The notes below the pieces were generated by a model. It ran no database searches. It saw only the letters and a list, made by a program, of their open reading frames with translations, and had not been told where the DNA came from. DNA of 64,000 bases from Maratus speciosus (taxonomy: Eukaryota > Arthropoda > Arachnida > Araneae > Salticidae), in NCBI GenBank assembly GCA_963932465.1, contig OZ010794.1:215662633-215726632 (forward strand). Direction: 5' to 3'. The translations under genes were made by a program, and so were the position numbers. Of this stretch, positions 57,235 through 64,000 are shown one piece after another (position 1 is the stretch's first letter; each line of letters begins with the position of its first letter).

Positions 57235-57529
57235 GGTACTACTTAATTAGCCCGTCCACCAATTTCGCCAAATTATATAAATCGCCAAACCACTCGACAA
57301 ATTATGCAAATTGACATAACTTTTATTTTAAATGACGAAAGAACAAATAAATTAGTATAACATTAATAAAGATACAAATAAAACGTCGAAATAAAAATCC
57401 CTTGATGACGCAAACACTTGTAACTTGCTTAAAGTCAAGTGAATGTGACATTTCCGATCAACTATTATTGGCATTTAATCTTATAGTTTGGCGATAGATT
57501 TTTGGTCGACAGGATAAATAAGTAGTACC
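57235..57529. mobile_element. hAT-like MITE family C, copy 3
   Basis: A 295-bp copy; flanks AAATAAAT and AAATAATT are an imperfect 8-bp duplication. The paralogous site in the second Helitron-like copy holds a family B element instead (62115). Confidence 0.85.
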
Positions 57530-57870
57530 AAATAATTGTATACATATGGATAAAATTGCTTGTGAGTATGAAACAGTAAATAGGTTGTCAGAAAATACGT
57601 TACCAAAGTTCTTTCTCGCCAAGAAACTTCTTTCCGAAGTACTGTACATAAGCGATGATTGCTTGAAATGCATTTGCAATTATGATATGCGCTTTTATGT
57701 TTCACCATACTTATGCATACTATACTGTGTGTATAAATGCTATAGTTCATATACAGGGTTACACAAAAGAATTCGTAAGGGTTACTGAGCATGAGAGAAA
57801 ATTGCTTAAAGGTGGTTTTAAAGAAGTTATGCATTTTTATGCTGAACTGCATTTAGTTTACTAAGAGATG

Positions 57871-58073
57871 GGTACTTTTCGGTTAGCCGGGCGCCAGTGT
57901 TATATATACATATGTATGTATATCTATATATACATATATATGTATATATACATACACACAGATATATGTATACGTATAGCTTCTATATATGTATAAATAT
58001 ACAGTTATATGTATATATAGCTATACATACATATGCATATATAACACTGGCGCCCGGCTAACCGAAAAGTACC
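57871..58073. mobile_element. MITE family E, copy 1
   Basis: A 203-bp element with perfect ~37-bp ends GGTACTTTTCGGTTAGCCGG followed by GCGCCAGTGTTATATA, and an AT-rich (TATATACA-like) middle. The flanks read AAGAGATG and AAGAAAATG; the paralogous empty site at about 62524 reads CTAAGAAATGTTTG. It fits an 8-bp duplication with a small change. Confidence 0.86.
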
Positions 58074-58722
58074 AAGAAAATGTTTGTAGAATATAGATAA
58101 AATGATATATAGGGTCACGCAAAGAATTGGATACATAACCGTCTATGGATGATAATATCTGGAAATGTGATTTCAGTAGTTTTAAGAGTGTTTTATTTTA
58201 AATTAAATTTTAGCTAAATAGTGGAGTGTAATAACGGTACTATTGGCTATGAACGGTAACTGCTGAAATCAATTTTTTTTAATTATGCGTTTTCTAAAAT
58301 GGGTGCGACCGGAGAATACTCTACTTCTTTGGCGCGATTTCAAAAAATCGCCAAATCGGCACGTTCTTATAACATCCAAGGCTGCCACTTAATACCAAGT
58401 TATTACTAAATACCAAAGTTGCCACTTTGGCGCGTTTATCACCAGGTTGGGGAGAAGTAGAGTATTCTACGATTCACCCCTAAAATGTTTACTTAGTTAT
58501 TTTATTTACCTTAATTCCTTAAATAACGAAATTTTGTTAAAGCATTCAGGAAGTGTTGCAAAGTGTTTCATATTCTATGCTGAACGCATGATTTTTCTTT
58601 CTTGTTTAGTCTTATTTTGCATTTATTTTATTCTTAATTTTTTAGTCTTATACTGCTTTACAGAAACTTTTAATATTTAATGTTTTAACTTTTCGCTATC
58701 CCCCCTTTCATATAGTACAAAC

Positions 58723-59004
58723 GGTCTTCTTAGTTATCCCGTCGACCAATTTCGCCAAATTATATAAATCGCCAAACCACTCGCCAAATTATACACATTG
58801 ACATAATTTTTATTTTAAAAAACGAAAGAACAAATAGATTAGTAAAACATTAATAAAAATACAAATAAAACGTCGAATTAATGGTTTTATTGGCCATTAT
58901 AGGCATTTAATCTTACAATTAATTAATTAATGGCAACCATTATTGGCATTTAATCTTACAATTTAACGACAGTAATTTGGTCGACGGGATAACTAAAAAG
59001 TACC
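58723..59004. mobile_element. hAT-like MITE family C, copy 4
   Basis: A 282-bp copy flanked by a perfect 8-bp duplication GTACAAAC (58715-58722 and 59005-59012). It contains an inner AATTAATTAATGGCAACCAT arrangement seen also in copy 6. Confidence 0.9.
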
Positions 59005-59046
59005 GTACAAACTATAGCGCAGATAGCGCAAAATAATAGACAATTT

Positions 59047-59685
59047 GGTACTTTTCCACCATTGGGGCTTTGGCGTTTTTTTTTAAAAAGCTTGTCGTAA
59101 TTCAGGCATCAAAAAGAGAGATTTGTTGTCAAATCATATAAACAGCTATGAAAACAAACTTGATGAGCTTTTATGTTTGCTTATATATGTATCTGGCACT
59201 ATTTAGTTATCCCTTCGACCAATTTCCCCAAATTATATAAATCGCCAAACCACTCGCCAAATTATACAAATTGACATAATTTTTATTTTAAATAACGAAA
59301 GAGAAAGGAATTAGTATAACATTGATAAAAATACAAATAAAACGTCGAAATAAAAATCACTTGATGACGTAAATACGTGTAACTTGCTTAAAGTCAAATG
59401 AATGTGACATTTACGATCAACCATGATTAGCATTTAATCTTATAGTTTGGTGATAGATTTTTGGTCGACGGGATAACTAAGTAGTACCATGTATTTTATA
59501 TGTATATTATTGATGTTTTTTTATGTACAAATTACATCTGTTTCTGTATAAAATTCGATAAATGGCTTTTATATGTTAAATAAATCGTATAAATATCGAA
59601 AAAAATGCGTGTCAGTGGATAGACTCCCGGAAAATATGTTGCCAAATTTCCTTCTTCGCCAATGCACCTATACTGGAAAAGTATC
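59047..59685. mobile_element. hAT-like element family D, copy 2 (with nested family C)
   Basis: Ends GGTACTTTTCCACCATTGG and, inverse, GATACTTTTCCAGTATAGG. It resembles 51558-52210 throughout, and a family C element is inserted at a different place (59195). Confidence 0.64.
59195..59488. mobile_element. hAT-like MITE family C, copy 5
   Basis: A 294-bp copy with flanks ATGTATCT and ATGTATTT (7 of 8). It sits inside a family D element, inside a Helitron-like element: three levels of nesting. Confidence 0.88.
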
Positions 59686-61520
59686 TAAAAAACATTATAT
59701 TGGCGATTATTTTATTAGTAGCATCGGGAGGAAAATTTAAAGATGTACATTTTCGTATATCACACTTTAAATTCTTACCCATAGATTTTGAAAAAAATCT
59801 TAAAAGAGCGGAGTTTAAATTAAATTGCGGTGATCTCTTTTATGAAAGTTAATGGCTTTAAATGGGAATTTCGCCAAATTAGCCAACTATCGCCTAGTTG
59901 GCTTCATATATGACAACTTATTTTTGTCGCCAACGTTTGGCGCTACTGTGGTAACCCTGCATTAGTATTTTTCAACAATTACTCATTTCAATGAGGCGGT
60001 CCTACCGGAATCGTGAGGGACACACAGAGACTTGGATTTTATATAAATAGATAGATAGACTAGAAAGGTAGCCCGTCAAAAATGACGGAAGTTTAGATAT
60101 AAAGATATATACAACTCATGTGCAAGAATATGAGTTTTCTCGCTTGTTCCGCAGTGATAGATGAAAATAACACATTTTAAGAACGAAACACATTTATGAA
60201 AAACTGTGTACAGTAGAAGACCACTAATCTGCCCAGTTTGGTTCCAAGTGTTATGCAGATTTGAGGCTTTTTGAGGTCATGTCTATTCAATCTTTGTTTG
60301 CATTTTTTTAAATTCATATACTGGACAATTTAGATTGTTGAGACTTAAAAATAAATAAATAACACACTTGAAGTAAGGTTAAAAACTATTAAATTATCGT
60401 ATACGATTTCATGAAATTATATTATATGGTATTATATGTGTGTGCTTCACGATCTTGGTTACGACGTTGGCGAAATTGGCTGCAACTTGTCATAATCCTA
60501 ATAGTGTTGGCCGCTATAACAAAAAAGTAACCAGTTTTTAGTAAAATTTCTGATATAAAGTAGCTTTCAAAAACTTGTGTAAAACTGCAGGCCGTTCTCG
60601 TGTTATGTCAGTCCTAGGAATAATATTTCTAACATTGAAGATTTTCCATGTATCTATGGAATTTAAAAAAGCTTCTCCAAAATAAAGGTCCTGAAATGAC
60701 ATTGTAATTCCTCTAACTTCAAAGTTTAATCGGGCCCTGATGTTGAGTACTGAAATCTAATAAATACAGTTATTTTGAATATTACAACAGAATTAAACAG
60801 TTAAACTTATTTAACTTGAACCCGCTGTCACTTCCCGATGTTACTTTTTAGTATTAAAAAACAAAATTATTTAAAATTTTCAAATCATGCATTTATGATT
60901 TTTTTTCGTCTTTAATAATTAAATAATGAAAAATTAGGCTTTTGTTTTGAGCTCATAAATATGACAATAAAATAATGTAACTAAGAGACATTGCAAAATT
61001 AAATCTTTGTGATTACAAACCATAAACAAACGATACCGCCACCATTTTACCTACTATGACGTCATTAGAATATTGCCCATTGATTGTTGGAGAACTTACT
61101 TTGTGAATGATTACCTCAATGATTTAATATTTTTGATGTTTCACGATGAATGAATCACTTGTGTTTGTTTAGGTTTATGGAATGAGATATTAAGCTGTGA
61201 ACCAAATTTCAATTTAATTTATCCAAGGATATATGTATTTTTAAACGAAATTAAAAACAATGCTTTGATCTCGAAATAAAAAGTTTTAGTTTGTATAATT
61301 TGTTATTTCTGTTAATTATTTATTTAAGTACTTTTCCATTATAGCGCATTTTTAAAAAAAGCTTGGCGCGATTCGGGCATCAGAAAGTGAGATATGTTGC
61401 GAAAATATATAAACAGCTATGAAAACAAATCTAATGAACTTATAACTTTGTTTATATATGCACTTATATAGATAAAAAAAATCATTTCTAAATATATATA
61501 TTTTTTTATATGCAAATTAC

Positions 61521-62054
61521 GGCACAGATTTCAGATATGAACCGGTATACCTAACTGGGGCCAAAATGGTGTTATTTTGCTTGCTATGGTAACCCGGCTA
61601 TTGTTTTTTATTTATTAATAAATTGTTTATTTACTTTTATTTTCTGTTTTTTAATTATATAAACTGCTTTGTTCTATAGTTATTATTCAAACTTTTATTT
61701 ATTTATAGTTATTTCCTTTTCAAAATGATAGCAAATAATTGAAAAATATGGCACACATGTCATATACGCCCCATATTGGCGCGATTTTTTTCCGACGCCA
61801 ATTTGGCGAAAATATCAACAGCATAAACAGCAACATCCCGGTTACCATATCAAGCAAAATAACGACACTCTGGCGCCAGTTAAATACCCGTTGCGTATAT
61901 GACATTGGCGTCAGAAAAAAATCGCGCCAATATGGGGCGTATATGACATCTGTACCAAAAATATATAAGTAACTGGTATTCGAAAGCGAGATTTCTGCCA
62001 AATTGGCGTCATAGAAAAATCACGCCAACTCACATGCGTATATGACATCTGTGC
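61521..62054. mobile_element. miniature element family A, copy 2 (with nested B3)
   Basis: Ends GGCACAGATTTCAGATATGA and, inverse, GCACAGATGTCATATACGCA; flanks CAAATTAC and AAAAATTAC. Same position as copy 1 within the paralogous Helitron-like unit, so probably inherited by duplication. Confidence 0.72.
61750..61956. mobile_element. miniature element family B, copy B3
   Basis: A 207-bp element with a perfect 8-bp duplication AAAAATAT. It sits in family A copy 2 at a site empty in family A copy 1 (about 57088). Confidence 0.88.
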
Positions 62055-62114
62055 AAAAATTACTTCTGTTTCTTTATAAAAATGGGTAAATAGCTTTTTT
62101 TATATTAAATTGTC

Positions 62115-62146
62115 GGCACAGATGTCATATACGCCCATATTGGCGC

Positions 62147-62182
<36 letters not shown>

Positions 62183-62192
62183 CATCTGTGCC
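62115..62192. mobile_element. miniature element family B, copy B4 (internally deleted)
   Basis: Only 78 bp: the left end GGCACAGATGTCATATACGC, then ATTGGCGCGA, a ~29-bp T tract, and ACATCTGTGCC. Flanks AAATTGTC and AAATTGTA are an 8-bp duplication with one change. The interior has been replaced by T's. Confidence 0.78.
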
Positions 62193-62721
62193 AAATTGTA
62201 TACATATGGAAAAAATTGCTTGTGAGTATGAAGCAGTAAATAGCTTGCCAGAAAATACGTTGACAAACTTCTTTCTCGCCAAGAAACTTTTCTCCGAAGT
62301 ATTGTACATAAGCAATGATTGCTAGAAATGCATTTTTAATTATGATATGCGCTTTTATGTTTAACTACATTTATGCATAGTATACTGTGTGTATAAATGC
62401 TACAGTTCATATGCAGGGCTACTCAAAAGAATTCGTAAGGGTTACTGAGTATGAGAGTAAATTGCTTAAAGGTGGTTTTTAAAGGAGTTATGCATTTTTA
62501 CGCTGAACTGCATCTAGTTTCCTAAGAAATGTTTGTAGAATATAGATAAAATGATATACATGGTCACGCAAAGAATTGTATACATAACCGTCTATGGATA
62601 AAAATATCGGGAAATGTGATTTCAGTAGTTTTAAGAGTAGTTTAAATTAAATTTTAGCTAAATAGTGGCGGTACTATTGGCTATGGACGGTAACTGCTGA
62701 AATCAATTTTTAAATTTTTTT

Positions 62722-62919
62722 GGTACTTTTCGGTTAGCCGGGCACCAGTGTTATATACGCACGCATATGTGTATATGTATATATATATATATACACACAC
62801 ATATAGATATCCACATATATATATATATAGGTATACACATATATATGTGTATAAATATATATGTATATACATATATGTGTGCGTATATAACACTGGCGCC
62901 CGGCTAACCGAAAAGTACC
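62722..62919. mobile_element. MITE family E, copy 2
   Basis: A 198-bp element with the same ends as copy 1; flanks ATTTTTTT and ATTTTTTA (7 of 8). The paralogous place in the first Helitron-like copy (about 58270) is empty. Confidence 0.86.
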
Positions 62920-62959
62920 ATTTTTTATGCGTTTTCTAAAATGCTTACTTAGTTATCTT

Positions 62960-63180
62960 GGTACTTCTTAGTTATCCCGTCGACCAAATTACTGTCGCCA
63001 AATTGTAAGATTAATTGCTAATAATGGTTGCCATTAATTAATTAATTGTAAGATTAAATGCCAATAATGGCCAATAAAACCATTAATTCGACGTTTTTGT
63101 ATTTTTATTAATGTTTTACTATTGATTTGACGATTTATATAATTTGGCGAAATTGGTCGACGGGATATCTAAGAAGTAAC
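62960..63180. mobile_element. hAT-like MITE family C, copy 6
   Basis: A 221-bp, internally shortened copy with a perfect 8-bp duplication GTTATCTT (62952-62959 and 63181-63188). The right tip has mutated from GTACC to GTAAC. Confidence 0.88.
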
Positions 63181-63355
63181 GTTATCTTATTTACCTTATT
63201 TCCTTAAATAACGAAGTTTTGTTAAAGCATTCAGGATGTGTTGGAAGGTGTTTCATATTCTATGCTTAACGCGTGATTTTTCTTTCTTCTTTAGTCTTAT
63301 TTTACATTTATTTTATTCATAATTTTTTAGTCTTATACCTTTTTATAGAAACTTT

Positions 63356-63556
63356 GGCACAGTTGTCATATACGTTATCATATATTGGCGCGATTTTTTT
63401 CCGACGCCAATTTGGCGAAAACATCAACACCATAAACAACAACATCCAGATTTCCATATCAAGCAAAATTATGACACTTTGGCCCCACTTAAGTACCCGT
63501 TGTGCATATGACATTGGCGTCAGAAAAAAATCGTGCCAATATGTGACATCTGTGCC
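63356..63556. mobile_element. miniature element family B, copy B5
   Basis: A 201-bp element with a perfect 8-bp duplication GAAACTTT on both sides. The first Helitron-like copy has the empty site CAGAAACTTTTAATATTTAA near 58661. Confidence 0.9.
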
Positions 63557-63598
63557 GAAACTTTAATATTTAATGTTTAAACTTTTCGCTCCACTCCA

Positions 63599-63683
63599 CA
63601 TCATTTGTCTGAGCAGTGGCAAACTCTTTAAAATCCTAATGTGTTAGATTTTAAAGAGTTTGCCACTGCTCAGACAAATGATG
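63599..63683. repeat. 37-bp perfect palindrome at gypsy breakpoint
   Basis: Arms 63599-63635 and 63647-63683 are perfect inverse copies around an 11-base loop. The right arm is the beginning of the gypsy coding sequence; the left arm is the same coding sequence inverted. It may mark a snap-back repair event or a sequencing or assembly artefact. Confidence 0.93.
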
Positions 63684-64000
63684 AAGAGCTAAAACAACTT
63701 CTCGAATTTGACACCACTTCATTAAAATTAGAAAAACATTATTTTCCACTCGAAGATGTACATTTATATTGCGATATGTCACAAAAACATCCTCGACCAT
63801 TTGTTCCTAAAAGTATGCGACAATCAGTTTTTTCAACCTTACATTATTTCTCGCATCCTGGTATCTCAGCTTCATTAGATTTAATTTCTAAACGATTTGT
63901 ATGGCCTCGCATGCGTAAGGACATAAAATCTATGGTTCGCAGCTGTACGAAATGTCAAAAAGCTAAAATCTTTCAACACACCAAATCACCAATTGGTACA
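63647..64000 (+). CDS. Ty3/gypsy pol fragment: integrase zinc-binding region (partial)
   Basis: An open frame of 118 codons continuing past the window. It starts with FKEFATAQTNDEELKQLLEF, a linker typical of the region between RNase H and integrase in arthropod Ty3/gypsy elements, and continues to an H2C2 zinc-binding motif: two His in LHYFSHPG and two Cys in SCTKCQKAK. Then follows TKSPIGT, which leads to the DDE integrase core. The role would be binding and insertion of retrotransposon DNA in the nucleus. The 5' side (protease, reverse transcriptase, RNase H) is absent: the sequence breaks at the palindrome and joins the Helitron-like element. There is a stop in frame at 63629-63631, so this copy is 5'-truncated. 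Whether the 3' part is complete cannot be seen. Confidence 0.87.

Larger units (their letters stand above)
54831..60051 (-). mobile_element. Helitron-like element, 5.2 kb, copy 1
   Basis: On the minus strand it begins TCTATTTATATAAAATCCAA after A and is followed by GTCTCTGTGTGTCCCTCACG. It ends with hairpin CCGTCA-TTTT-TGACGG (54844-54859), GCTACCTTT, then CTAG (54831-54834) and T. Those are textbook Helitron termini. No Rep/helicase or other gene is encoded. The body has absorbed family A and B elements, three family C elements, one family E element and a family D element. It aligns with 60060-63590 through most of its length. Confidence 0.74.
60060..63590 (-). mobile_element. Helitron-like element, copy 2 (5' end lost)
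   Basis: The 3' tip is CTAG at 60060-60063 with hairpin CCGTCA-TTTT-TGACGG at 60073-60088, identical to copy 1. It starts 8 bp after the 5' end of copy 1, in the same orientation. Homology with 54834-58690 continues to TTTTCGCT at about 63590, where a Ty3/gypsy fragment replaces the 5' third. No coding capacity. Confidence 0.72.

Noticed and set aside
62681..62939. Tyr/Ile-rich frames on both strands
   Set aside because: They are translations of the AT-rich middle of a family E element, which is a near palindrome.
63601..63681. Rho-independent-type terminator hairpin
   Set aside because: The hairpin is 37 bp of retroelement coding sequence, in a eukaryotic context; it is an inverted duplication.

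Overview
The window looks like repeat-dense, AT-rich intergenic DNA from an arthropod nuclear genome. A spider or other arachnid is my best guess, an inference from the mix of Tc1, DUF4817-type mariner, piggyBac, hAT, Helitron, LINE and Ty3/gypsy pieces and many short non-autonomous elements. I found no host protein-coding gene, no functional tRNA or rRNA, no CRISPR array and nothing bacterial. Almost all short open frames are chance frames or fall inside repeats.

Only two coding stretches look intact over their visible length. One is a complete 331-residue Tc1-type transposase on the minus strand (3409-4404), inside an element with perfect 28-bp inverted ends, TA target duplications and an inner pair of transposase-site-like repeats. 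The other is the start of a Ty3/gypsy integrase region that runs off the right edge (63647-64000). The rest are fossils: a mariner with ~155-bp inverted ends (9526-11125), two inactivated Tc1 copies sharing a stop codon (23070-24616, 28990-30535), further Tc1 scraps, a piggyBac transposase remnant, a probable pogo/Tigger C-terminus, and two LINE reverse-transcriptase C-termini.

Layout. 1-9 kb: TTAA-bounded miniature elements (two share one TTAA), the intact Tc1 nested in a larger TTAA-bounded repeat, and a ~0.7-kb TTAA element. 9.5-14.2 kb: the dead mariner, then a tandem array of ~0.87-0.9 kb units with two nested miniature elements. 14.7-19.0 kb: an old piggyBac-like element that split another TTAA element and itself took in a pogo-like and a MULE-like element. 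19-22.5 kb: two LINE fragments and three miniature elements. 22.5-30.5 kb: mariner-ended foldback DNA and the two dead Tc1 copies. 31-37 kb: a ~0.7-kb foldback palindrome, a 3.1-kb Helitron-like element carrying a Tc1 fossil, an exact 44-bp minisatellite and a second foldback element. 37-45.8 kb: mostly unrecognised old repeats. 45.9-63.6 kb: Helitron-like elements lying next to each other, all with their 3' ends to the left, and invaded by at least five families of short GG-ended elements, several with perfect 8-bp target duplications.

There is no operon or pathway here. What the window offers is a readable insertion stratigraphy, with several filled and empty sites side by side. I found no new biological system. 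The strongest leads are the intact Tc1, the reconstructed piggyBac nest, and repeated insertion of unrelated hAT-like elements at the same 8-bp site.
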